Assembly (NCBI RefSeq): GCF_022376445.1
Contig: NW_025954992.1
Location: 1-64,000 of the forward strand
DNA: 64,000 nt
Direction: 5' to 3'
Origin: Fomitopsis serialis
Taxonomy: Eukaryota; Basidiomycota; Agaricomycetes; Polyporales; Fomitopsidaceae
Position 1 is the first letter of the stretch. Every line of letters begins with the position of its first letter. Below are positions 17,831 through 28,192 of this stretch, piece after piece. Both the position numbers and the translations under genes were made by a program. The notes below the pieces were generated by a model. That model searched no databases. It had not been told where the DNA came from and saw nothing but the letters and a program-made list of their open reading frames with translations.

Positions 17831-18278
17831 GCGTCCGAGTATGGCTGCGTGCGCGCTAGAATCCTGTCCCTCGTCACATACCCCTACTTACTCTCCTGCT
17901 GACCAGCAGGTCCTGGAATGCGACGGTTTCTCGGAGCACTGGTACTGAGTTTTCATGATGCCACTGTGAATTCGCGTTCGGATGGTGCAATCACATTGTT
18001 ATTGCAGAATAGCATACAAATAAAATCTGAGAGCGAACAGCCAAAGAGCTCGCTACCATTCCATCAAGATCTGTGGGTCTGAAGGTGCATTGCGCTTGTT
18101 GCGCTTCGAGAACAACTGAGTTGTATTTCCAGTGACACTCTCAGCAGCTCTCAGCCACCGAGTGCCGCCTTGCTTGAATTTCGCGGGGTTTGAAATCAAC
18201 AAATCAGCAGGGTGGCGCTTCCGTATTGGGCGGGAATACAGGTGTACGAACGACCACTGGCATTCTGTGCGGCCATCC
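17831..18278. other. Intergenic: ALKBH1 3' flank and ATP12 promoter
   Basis: About 450 bp between two plus-strand genes. An open frame reaches upstream of the ATP12 start but lacks a presequence-like start, so I treat it as 5' leader. Nothing else was recognised. Confidence 0.45.
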
Positions 18279-19407
18279 ATGCAAGCCAGTCGTATCGCTC
18301 GTTTGCTCGCGCCTCGCCTCACGTCGCCATGTAGACGCAACGTACAGCATCGACTACCGCTTGCTGTGAAGAGACATGCCTCTGTCGCAACCTCAGGGCC
18401 AGCAGTCACCGCGACAAACCGTAAGACGATGGTCTAGCGTCGGGTTTGTTACGCTGAACCGCTGCTTCTGTTAGGTGCTGAAGCGACATTGAAGCGGTTC
18501 TGGAAGACGGTGGACGTTGAAGAGCGCCCAGATGCGTTCGCCGTCACTCTGGACAAGCGGCCTCTGCGGACGCCAGGCGGGAAGCCTCTGCTATTACCGA
18601 AGAGCAAGAGACTCGTAGCTACTCTGGTTGCCTCGGAGTGGGAGAATCAAGAGACTCTGCTCAAACAGCATTCGCTGCCCATGGTACGCGCGTATGCAGC
18701 TTACATCAGTTGCACTACTCATTATTTAGCTAGACGTCTCTTGCGTCCAGGGCTGTTGATGCATTCTCGGAGGAACAGGCTCGAGCAGAAGTACGTGAAC
18801 AGTTGCTGAAGTACTTCGAAACGGATACCATCTGGTATGCTTGCTGCTGCAGTGTATATTTGCTCCCAGGCAATTGACGGCTACCTCATTAGTTTCCGTC
18901 AAAATGAGCCGGCCGTCCTTGTGAAGCTGCAAGAAACGCACTGGCGACCAATCCTTGACTGGGCGCAGTCCACCTTCGGCATCAAGGTCAGCACGACGGA
19001 CTCATTCCTGCTCGACCCGCATCCAGAAGAGACCTACGAAAAGCTTGACAAGCTGATGTCAGAGTTTGACGTTTGGGAGATGGCAGGTACGTCTTCATTG
19101 TGTCTTGATATTCGACTTTCCTCATGTGTTCTCGTGCTCCTAGCTATGGAGCGAGCTACGTATACCACCAAATCGTTCCTGATTGCCCTCGCTCTTGTCA
19201 AGAGCGGGTCACGGCAGAGGAGGCAGCACTGGCGGCTCACGCGGAGGTTAATAGTCAAATAGAGCGGTGGGGCGAGGTGAGGATTGTAAGTGGATTCATC
19301 ATGCCTGTGATACCCAGTCAAGCTGATCTCGAACAGCTCACGATGTCGACTACCACGACGTGCGAAGACAGCTGGGTAGTGCTGCATGTCTCGTCTCTAG
19401 TCTATAG
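18279..19407 (+). CDS. ATP12: F1-ATPase assembly chaperone Atp12
   Basis: Start ATG 18279 opens a basic presequence (MQASRIARLLAPRL...). An upstream in-frame ATG at 18132 would hide this presequence, so I prefer the later start. Exon 2 gives LKRFWKTVDVEERPDAFAVT and LDKRPLRTPGGKPLLLP, the signature N-terminal part of the ATP12 family. Later exons give VASEWENQETLLKQHSLPM, THWRPILDWAQSTFGI (preceded by Glu), KSFLIALALV and a C-terminal DVDYHDVRRQLGSAACLV. Atp12 binds free F1 alpha subunits in the mitochondrial matrix and prevents their aggregation before the alpha3beta3 hexamer forms. The last junction near 19280 is ambiguous: a GTGGAT donor keeps the family frame, whereas the stronger GTAAGT 4 nt upstream does not. 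Confidence 0.9.
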
Positions 19408-19858
19408 GTCGGCCTCGTACTTGACAATGTTAATCAGAAACGCTACAGGATGCTGTCCTCTGGCACTTGATCATCTAGTATGTCTCTTCGATTCAAATCA
19501 GCTTCGACGGGTATCTGGTGCTGATGTACTGTTGGCTGACAGTTTGACATACTCGTTATACATGGAATCGTCAGACATGAATGTGCGTATACAGTCAAAT
19601 GATGTTACCGTATCATGTTCGGATGACATATGGTTTCACACAGTCGATGCGCTTCCGCTTCTATCTCGACATGATCTTGACCATTGCCAATGCAGCTATT
19701 GGTGCAACTTTGATATCTATGGTAGCACTAGCGCAGACACGTCGAGTTTTGGGAACGAAGGATGCCTACTGCACGTGCCACACACTATATGAAGCCGACG
19801 TCCTTTCGCCTCCTGGCAGTTCCCTCACAAGGTTTGAACAACCCTGATTACGCCAAGG
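19408..19858. other. Intergenic: ATP12 3' flank and promoter of the first DUF4246-like gene
   Basis: About 450 bp, AT-richer than the flanks. No gene, repeat or clear motif was recognised. Confidence 0.5.
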
Positions 19859-22061
19859 ATGCCTTCGCCTGATGACAGCAACACCAGCTCGAACAATGGC
19901 GGTGAAGTAACCGGTTATAGGCGCGGTTTCATCAGACTAGGCTTCAATTTCGCGCAGTATGCCCCGACGGATGTCCGCGATGAGGATGACGACAAGAAGG
20001 ACGCCCCTCGCACCCTCGCAGAACTCCGGATGTGCGCGTTGAGTGCCTCTATACGCGAGAGACCCCAGTGGTATGTGAAGTATCGTGATGCGGATATTCG
20101 GCGCAAGTGGGCAGTTCAGGCTTGCGAGCAGGAGAAGGATGTACATGTCAGCCAACGCTTGACAGAAAATATGGTATGTTCCAATCTCCGCTGAAGCATT
20201 CTGACTGATGTGCGCATAGATTAACTATGTCATGGGCGAGCTTCAGGCATACGATACACTTCGTGACCCTGCGACCGGTATTGAGGTTCGTAATGCCGCA
20301 TTGTATTCTTGTCAGTAGTCAAGTAAACTGGTGATGCATTAGCCCGGTCCTTACGAGCGGATCTGGAGATCCGTCCGGCTTGTTCCTCCTGCTCTGAAGT
20401 CCGCTCTGCTGGCTGCAGTCGCTCCCCTGGAGTCTGCTCCTGTTTTGGAGAAAGACGGAGATTCGCGGGGATGGTTTTGATCCTCGTTGACCCATCGCTA
20501 CACGGGGTTGTTTATGGACACACGACCTGTAACGCCTCGAACGAAACACTCGACCCTCACCGAAATCGTTCCACATACGTAGAGAGCCGGTCTCAGCCTG
20601 GGCAATGGCTACCTTCGGATTTCACTGTCTCAGAAGACGGCAGTATCGCGCTTGTGTCGCGGTATATCAACAACGTACACCCAGAGGATCACAAGCCGCT
20701 CATGGACGTCATCGTCACATTGCTTGAGAAGGCAGTACCCATGTTTGAATGGGTCTTGTCTGATCTTGCACGCGTCGTGCAGGTTCCAACCCGGATGGAT
20801 TTTGGGGGTCCCGAGTTTCCTCCGTGTTCTTGGCCTGACGGGGTAACCTTCCTCTTGCCTGATTGCCAGGGATCGACCGGCTCACATTGATTCGTTCTAG
20901 GACCAGCCATTTCCGGACGAAGCGGATGTAGCAAGCTTCACAGCGGCGTCGTTTCGGCAGCGGAGGGACAGGTTCGAGTGGGAGGCCCGAGAGCGGATTG
21001 GTCAACAAGACGACTCCGATGCATCGCGGCGGTCAGAACTCTACGGCCTCGACTATGGTACCCAAGCCCGACTCGCGTGGTATAATAAGCAAGGTCAACA
21101 TCTATGGTCAGACAGCAAGCCCGCATACAACGGTGGCCTGAACGAAGTGCAAAAGACGGTGGACTTGCGCGGGAAGCGGCTGCAGGTGATCGTGAAGCTG
21201 ACGAACGTCATGCTCACGCCGGAGAAGCCACAATTCAATGGCACTCAGTGGCAGTATGAAGGTAGATGAGGCTTTCTTTCGGTCTCTTTCGAGACCGTCC
21301 GTCTCATACGCGCTGCTACCACGCAGGCTCGGAAGACGAAGCGATCATTGCGACGTTCGTATATGTGTGTATATGTGCCATCTTCATTAGAACACCAGTC
21401 TCACAATTCTGACAGTATTACGGATGCGAAAACATCGCCGAGTCGAGTCTCGCTTTCCGCACAACCGTTGTCCGACCACACGACCAACACGAATACTGTT
21501 CTTTCCACCACCACGGGATCGCGAAGTACGTCCCCGCGAACTCGTTTATCATCCACTTTGACAGGATTCGTCTCTAGTTTGGAGCAGTGCGAGCAAAACA
21601 TTGGTCATTTCTCAATTGGAGAAGACAGATGCGTCGCATACCCCAACTGTTATCAAAATCGACGGTCGCCCATCCGGTTGCAAGACGCGAGCAAGCCTGG
21701 CCACTTGAAGGCCTTATATCTATTCCTCGTTGACCCGCACGTCACGCTCCCTTCGACGGCCACAGTAGGTCCGCAACAAGAGTCGTGGATCCGCCGCGCC
21801 GTGCAGGACACAAATCTGTTCAGCAGGCTTCCGCCGGAAATAGCAGACGTGATTTGGGAGCAGGTCGATGCGATGACGTTAGAACAAGCGCAGATACACA
21901 GGGAGAAGATGGTGAAGTACCAGGGAATGCCACTCTGGATTGGTAAGGGCGAGGAGGAATTTTCGGAACGCTTTGGCGATCCATTCATTCTGTCGTGCGT
22001 AGAACCTCGTATGTCACCCGGTGCGTGGGCTGAAAATGTGGGGACAGCGAGGACTAGATGA
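19859..22061 (+). CDS. DUF4246-like fungal protein, copy 1
   Basis: Start ATG 19859. Exon 1 (to about 20173) ends VSQRLTENM at a GTATGT donor. Exon 2 (from about 20220) gives INYVMGELQAYDTLRDPATG. Later exons give WLPSDFTVSEDGSIALVSRY, YINNVHPEDHKPLM, FEWVLSDLARVVQVPTRMDF, GKRLQVIVKLTNVMLTPEKP and a C-terminal block KPGHLKALYLFLVDPHVTLP. This order fits DUF4246, a family found almost only in fungi and without a known function. A one-base deletion in GGGG near 20469-20472 breaks the frame after EKDGDSRG; five Gs would give RGMVLILVDPSLHGVVYG. The related copy starting at 24712 keeps this junction open. I therefore regard copy 1 as probably functional with a base-call error, though a true pseudogene is possible. 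Confidence 0.75.
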
Positions 22062-22257
22062 TGCAAGCCTTGAAGTATTGAAGTGTTGATGTATGGTGCC
22101 AATGCTCCGCCCAGGAAAAGAAGTATTCATGTACAGTAATGCAATGCCACGCCAGTGGCCAGACAACCGCTAGCGCTATAGTATGCAACCCAACGCAGAA
22201 ACCCGTCTAAAGAATTCTAGATCTATAGTACATGCAAAGTACACAATGTCCAGGGGC

Positions 22258-24218
22258 TCACAGCACATGCCTAGCCGCGAGAAGCAGCTCAAGGTCGACG
22301 TTCCTGCCAGGCGGCCATCTGAATTGTTGTACGCGGAGCGGTACACATCGGGGCGTCCACGCCTCTGGGTTGTCGCTCCCACCTCGATCTCTTCCTGGTC
22401 CGTGGGGCATACCCCCACCGATACCCATCCACATGGACACGGGCCAGAGAGGCATACTGCAGATGCTCTGAGAGTGATCTCCGTCAACGTCTGTTCTGTG
22501 CAGAAATAGATCTAAGCTTACATCTGAGGTACAGACTTCACCGCATCGCAGCCACTCCGTCCAATCGAGCCACTGCATGAGAGCGACGATGCGGCTCTCC
22601 CAGCTTGCGATTAGCGCTGTCGTGGCGTCGGCAGACGCATGCTCGTCGGCGTCCATGCTCTCCATGAAGACGCTGCCGTAGTCAGAGCACAGCCGGCTCA
22701 GCACCGTCTCCACGCTCGCGCGCAGGAGCATCTCCTGTGAAGTCAGGCGCACGCGAGGGTTGTACGTGACGCTGGTAGCGGCATACTTACATCGCTCAAG
22801 CGCCGAAGTGTTCATCCAAGGCGTTGCGACTTGAGCGGACCATCCCAGCGACGTTGGGTCTGCCTCGAAGAACGAGCCCCACGCGGTAGAGTTCTGCGCA
22901 GACGTGGTGTCCATGTACGGATTGAGCGGTGAGTATGCTAGGCGGCGCACGGCGAGGACAGTCTCCGTAGCATTCAGGCTCTCATCTTTGCTCACTTTAT
23001 CAAGAAACTCCTTGAGCTGCATTGTTCTCCCTGCCCATTCCTCAACCACGTCTTGCGCAAGCGCGCCCCAATTCATCCCGCTGCCCTCTCCAGCCGGCCT
23101 GCTCAGCACGTCCTCCACTTCCTGCACGATTGCCGCCGCATCCTCGTCGGAGATGTTCAGCCACGCGCGATGCTCGCGCATGCCCTTCTGCGTCGCGCGT
23201 GCCCGAATGAGGCTCTGATAGCGTGGGTTGTAGAACGTCACGAACGAAGCGTAGTCGAGCGTGACGTGCGGCTGCGGGGAGACATTGCGTGCGGTCGCGG
23301 CGCGGAGCCATTCAGGGAAGGATGTGGAGGCGAACGGCGAGGGCATGCCGGAGAAGGGCCCGCCGTGCGGGTCGCGTCCGGGGCCACGGCGTGGTGGATC
23401 TCCCTTGGGCGGGTCAGGGTCTGCAGGAACGAGGCGGTTGTTCTCTGGTGGACGACCAGGCCCACGGCCGGGCCCTCCTGGCCAGCGAGGGAAGTCCGAG
23501 CCGTTCGAGTATGGTGTCCCCGGAGCAGTGATGTTGAGGTAACTGACGAGCTGGATGAATGGCGATTCGAAGTCGCACCACATCAGTTCGCTGATATTGA
23601 ATGAGTACCGCGCGAGAAACAGGGAGGTGAAAGGACGCACAAGCCGGCATTCATACGCACGATGCCCTCCACATCAAACTTCCTCGCCCATTTACAGAGC
23701 TCCTTGAGGCGTCGGTCCTCACCGAAGACGCCGCCACCTTCCATGGGGCTGTTGCCACCCTTGCCCTTCCGGCTCAGAATGACCTCCTGGCTGTCTAACC
23801 ACCCGGAGTCGCTGAGGGCGGCACTCATACCGTCAACGTAGATTATCTTGGCGGGTCGGAGAGTCTGGTAGGTGAGCATGAAGGTGAAGCCGCGCCCACC
23901 CATGATGCCATAGCTCATCTCGGGATCGAAGGCAAACCACTCCTCGGTGTCTGGGATGTCAGCGTCTCTGCGTGCATGGTAGAGCAGAGTGAAGGATTCG
24001 AGGGTCCCTGGAACGATGGTGTGCCCGTTCCAGTGGTAGGTGTTGGGCCATTGTTGGAGTAGCCCAGAGAGGGAGTTGAAGATGAACGGAGCGCTCGAGT
24101 TGTCTAGTGCCAGTGGTGACCGTATGTCATGTGCAGACCGGTGTGGTCCTACGAACGGCTGCTGCCCAGCGAGCACGGCCCCGGGGAGGAGAGCCGCAAT
24201 CAGAGGGAGAGGAAACAT
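22258..24218 (-). CDS. Secreted fungal protein of unknown function
   Basis: Start ATG 24218 opens a signal peptide (MFPLPLIAALLPGAVLAGQQ). An upstream in-frame ATG at 24371 would bury it. Exon 1 ends ...VRMNAGF at a GTGCGT donor at 23640, and exon 2 continues ELMWCDFESPFIQLVSYLNI. A Pro/Gly-rich loop follows (about 23330-23520), then a helical region. Near the end a short intron (about 22536-22464) leads to CSMPLWPVSMWMGIGG and a Gly/Pro-rich tail that stops at 22258. The blocks DPEMSYGIMGGRGFTFMLTY and IIYVDGMSAALS recur in many fungal hypothetical secreted proteins. No enzyme motif is evident. Several NxS/T sites suggest N-glycosylation. It lies between two DUF4246-like genes on the opposite strand. 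Confidence 0.78.
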
Positions 24219-24711
24219 GGGCGTGTGTGGGAGAGCGGGCGACCATGGGGGGTTATCTGCCGCCGTGCTCCTTTCCCGGTTCCCTGCCCGCAGCAGCCCA
24301 AGCTCAAGGCGCGACGCGGGGGTGTGACCGTGACAGGCGCGTCGCGCTTCGCGTGCGCCTGCCGCACGCATCTGGCACGCATAGTACCATGAACGTGCCT
24401 CCAGCGACCACCGCCATCCTGCTCAGCGCCCAGTCGTCATGCAATGCAGATCCGGTCGTATGCCTGGTCGCGGTGCATTGTATTCGGACAGTCTCTCCCG
24501 CTACACCGCTACATCGCTCACGATCTCGGACTTATTGCCTGAAATATCTCTCTTGACTCAACGCCCATGCATGATCAGCGTGCACTTGCAAGTAAGGGCG
24601 AACAGCCTCGAGGCCCCCAATGGATTCTCATTAACCCCAGCTTGGCCGACACACCCGATATAAAAGCTCAGACCCTTTCCACAGCCAAGTCCCACTTCTC
24701 AGAGTCGAAGC
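24219..24711. promoter_or_regulatory. Divergent promoter between the secreted-protein gene and DUF4246-like copy 2
   Basis: Both flanking genes start at its edges. A TATA box at 24659-24665 serves the right-hand gene. No other motif was recognised. Confidence 0.6.
24659..24665 (+). promoter_or_regulatory. TATA box of DUF4246-like copy 2
   Basis: TATAAAA, 47 bp before the ATG at 24712. Sequence and spacing fit a pol II core promoter. Confidence 0.6.
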
Positions 24712-25076
24712 ATGGCTGCAAACACCACTGGCACTCATGCGAATGACCTCAACGAGTCTCAAAGGTACGAACATCCATTCACGGAGCAATATGAGTGGGA
24801 CAACGCCCGCCATGATCCGAACCTGAAGAAACACGTCCCGCGGACCCTCATTGAATATCGCATGTGCGCCCTCAGCGCAGCCATCCGCGATAAACCCGAT
24901 TGGCACATCAAATTCCGCGACGAGGCCATTCGGGAGGAGTGGAAGAAGGAAATCCGAGAGCAACAAGTGCAGATGCACCCGAGCCTGCAACTGACCGAGA
25001 ACATGATACGCATGCTATTGACTGCTACTGTGACGCGGTCATTCATAGCTAGTACAGATCAACTATATCATGGGTG

Positions 25077-25092
25077 AATTGGAGGCGTATGC
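25077..25092 (+). repeat. LINE target-site duplication, left copy
   Basis: AATTGGAGGCGTATGC, identical to 36611-36626. The first two As could belong to the poly(A) tail on the other side, so the certain length is 14 bp. It lies inside the DUF4246-like coding sequence. Confidence 0.93.
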
Positions 25093-25243
25093 CCCCGGGA
25101 GGGCCTCGTCGTCGACGAGCCCTGCGCAGACCTCCTCGTGGTCCGGGGGGTGAGTAGTCCCAATGGGATGAAACCAACATGCGCTATAAGGACTGTCTAT
25201 CGCTGTTCAGCGATACAGCCTAGGATGAAGCCATGCTTCATCC
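25092..25243 (+). other. Array of hairpins at the LINE 5' terminus
   Basis: The first 150 bases of the element contain four consecutive inverted repeats. CCCCCGG (25092-25098) pairs with CCGGGGG (25143-25149) and encloses CTCGT/ACGAG (25105-25109 with 25115-25119). Then come TCCC-AAT-GGGA (25158-25168), TATCGCTG-TT-CAGCGATA (25198-25215) and GGATGAAGC-CAT-GCTTCATCC (25223-25243). The last two have perfect 8 and 9 bp stems. In several LINEs (R2, some RTE and L1 types) the 5' end folds into an HDV-like ribozyme or an internal ribosome entry structure. I could not prove either fold here. Confidence 0.7.
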
Positions 25244-25824
25244 GAGGATATGGACCCCAATCCACCCTCAGATCGGGTCAGACCAACCTGTTCCCGCTTA
25301 GACCTACCTGGACAGTGCTACAGCACCGGTAGAAAAGATACATACGCTCACTTCTGAGCTCACGGCCCCTCCACACCGCGAACAGCGACCACGGAGCTGA
25401 GCCCGGCGTCCACGGGCGCTTGCACGTCTGCACCGAGACGCCCAGGAGGCGCCCGCAAATGGGCTGATGACCCGTACCTCAAACCGCCCTCTCAGACACG
25501 TGCCACATGGCAAATAGCCACAAACACGATGCCGCACTTCTCCTCCAGGCTGCGCTGACGGACTGATCGATCCTTCGAGACAAAGGACTGATTATTCCAC
25601 CCCAATAAACTGCCACTCCTTCTGCTAGTAAAACGAATGTGACCTCCCCTGCACCTCCACACTCCTTGCACTCTAAGCGCTCCCTCACGAATAATTACGT
25701 TAGGCCGTTTAAACCGTATCAGATGCCGTCACTGGCGTCAAGACTCTCTAGAATGTAAACGCTCATCGCTTCCATGTTTATATAAGTTAGACCTCACCTG
25801 CTGGTCCAGTAAACATAGGACACC
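25244..25824 (+). other. LINE leader between the hairpins and ORF0
   Basis: About 580 bp without a coding frame. It contains a TATA box near its end and no other recognised motif. Confidence 0.5.
25779..25785 (+). promoter_or_regulatory. TATA box inside the LINE leader
   Basis: TATATAA lies 40 bp before the ATG of the 191-codon ORF. If used, the transcript would lack the first ~690 bases of the element, so this would be a downstream pol II promoter rather than the one making the full retrotransposition template. Confidence 0.45.
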
Positions 25825-26400
25825 ATGCCACCCACTATAAGGCAGGCAACGGCACCCAAACAGAGTCTCCATCACCACCAAGAGACCCCTACAGTCAAGC
25901 CACGTCAATTCAAGGCTTGGTCGCCCTCTGAATCTCACACACTCTCACCATCCACACCGTTAGCCCCGTCCCTCCCCACACTGCGACTCCCAATGCCCGA
26001 GTCCCTTGCAGTTACCATCCGAGTGGAGGGGATCCCAGAGAGAAACGGAATCGTCCTAACATGGATCGTGGACGAGCGCCCCGTACGCCAGGTCGAGAGA
26101 GGTTTGCCCATCGTACTCGTGACCGGAGATCTACGGACCGGCGTTGGCCGGGTCGAGAACGCGACAGACATTCATCGCCACTGGATCACGTGGCTCCTCA
26201 CGGGCAGCCCTACGGCATGTGCCATCCGCGTCCCGACCTCGTGGTCCAGGCTCACCCGCGACGAAAGCCAGATACATACCCAACTGTACACATTCCTCCC
26301 GCGCTCTCCCCCGCCTCACCGCCTCCTCGCGAACAATCCCGATATATGCAACAGCGCTGAGAGCCCATACGAGTTCGACTCGGAAGACGACAGTCTGTGA
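25825..26400 (+). CDS. LINE upstream ORF ("ORF0"), 191 residues
   Basis: An uninterrupted ATG frame. Residues 1-55 are Pro/Ser/Thr/His-rich and look disordered. Residues about 57-160 look folded (AVTIRVEGIPERNGIVLTWI, GLPIVLVTGDLRTGVGRVEN, HRHWITWLLTGS). The tail is acidic (YEFDSEDDSL). I see no similarity to ORF1, ORF2 or a known domain. Its span lies fully inside the insertion, so it belongs to the element unless the leader carries captured DNA. It could be an accessory element protein, a captured host gene fragment, or a chance ORF. A chance 191-codon frame is less likely but possible in this T-poor sequence, which has few stop codons. Confidence 0.5.
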   Translation: MPPTIRQATAPKQSLHHHQETPTVKPRQFKAWSPSESHTLSPSTPLAPSLPTLRLPMPESLAVTIRVEGIPERNGIVLTWIVDERPVRQVERGLPIVLVTGDLRTGVGRVENATDIHRHWITWLLTGSPTACAIRVPTSWSRLTRDESQIHTQLYTFLPRSPPPHRLLANNPDICNSAESPYEFDSEDDSL

Positions 26401-28192
26401 CATGTAGCGGGAGGAGACACACGACACGACAGACCCTCGCAGATCCCCCGGCACAGCCTGACAAAGCACGATAGGCACGGAGAGACAGACGCACACGGAG
26501 ATGCCCTAATATAGAAACAGATCAAGCCGAATTGATGTATAGTACTGCCCCCGAGAGTCCTGTCACGCCAATATGCCTACGCACCGATGATTTCCGGCAA
26601 GTCGCTGACGCCCGTGAACATCCCAACATAGCGACACTTCAACGCCCGTTCCATATGCGATGGACAACAGACCTACCCGAAAATCATGTCCGAGCACCGT
26701 AATGTCTCCACACATACCAAATCGTCCCATGGCATTATCCAAACTCGAAACGCTAACATGACGTCGAAGGGACAGACACGGCGTCAAACTAGATCCCACG
26801 CCGTGACATTGATGGAAAGATCCCCCCCGCTGCAAACGGCGAAACGAGCGGAAATCGCGGAACAAATGAGATGCTCCCCAGCCCCCCCGGCGTTTCAAGC
26901 CATGGCCACCAACACAACTAACCGAAGCCCTCACAGAGTCCGTTTTGGGTCGAAACGACCACACGGCACAGACACATAACACGCACGTTAACTTCAAGAA
27001 ATAGGTAACGGCACCCTTAGAACACAGAAGCGACATTACGCGCTACGGCGTAGAACCGCCCCGGGGAGCAGGAGGACCACTGGCGACGAGAGCGGGACCT
27101 GGCGACAGGTACCGCCGGACGCTGCCGCTCGACCGAATCAGGCCGCGGAAGCTATGACACCGAACCGCACAACAGGAGTACATAACGCGCCTGTGAAACC
27201 CCGATCAAAAAATCAAAAGATCAAACGAACACAAAACTGGCGCCGCGGAGATTGAAGACCTGTCAATCGAGTGATGAGCCTAACACCACTCAGGAATTTG
27301 GAGAAACCGATACGGGGCATGGTCCCTCTAGCCGACCGTATACCGAACACGAGATCCCGCAAAAACTAAATATATCGTACAGACAACCCACGACTTGGGC
27401 GTCGACAAGGCACCGTCGCACCACATCGGTACGCGAACCTCCACCGCTACGAGAGCACGACGAATGATCATGCAGAAATGACCCTAGACTAGACGGCGCG
27501 TGAGAGGTAGCGAGAGACGACAGTCAAGCCGAGACCCTCCGCGTGGACACCAAAATACGAGTGTAACGGAAGTCTGTCAAGCTCCAATGATGACAAGGGG
27601 ATCGACAGAATATACCCCGGGACGGACACCAGCTCCAAGGCGCAGAACACAGTCGGCCGCCTCATGCTCCCACAGACGAGGTGACCACCAGGCAAAGACA
27701 ACACTGTCGTAGCACCTGTATGGCCGTGATGAAGAGCCTACCTTCCGAAGCGGGAAGACACCTGATGAGAGACACAACACGGTAACCTGCCTGCGCTGGA
27801 GACGGCGGCGACCCCTCTATCTCCTGATACTAAAACGCCACTACCGCCCCCATCCTGCTCACTGTACGGAGACGCCTCCCCGGGCACGTCAGGAACAAGA
27901 GTAATGCGGATGCGCGTGAATGCAAACATCACAAAGACCCATCAAAATATACGGCAGGAGAGCAACGCACCGATCTAATGCCTGCGGGAAGAGGAGCCAA
28001 TATACCGCTAGTCTGACAACCGCGAGAATAGAACCCATGGGTAGGCATTCCCTAATCATCACAGCACCCTGACAGTTGCGAGAACGGTGTGCGCCATGAG
28101 CCCGCCATGAGGATAAAAGGGACCCTGGGGCCACGCTCACAGCCATCCCAGAGCTCTAGGATATCTGACAACTCCCGTCGACATCTGCCGCC
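26401..28192 (+). other. LINE 5' untranslated region between ORF0 and ORF1
   Basis: About 1.8 kb. Frames here are short and show no recognisable protein. The + strand is conspicuously poor in T. I saw no LTR-like repeats or second duplication that would point to a nested insertion. Confidence 0.55.

Noticed and set aside
25464..25485. CTGATGA core resembling a hammerhead ribozyme
   Set aside because: The required GAAA after stem II is missing and flanks do not pair as three helices.
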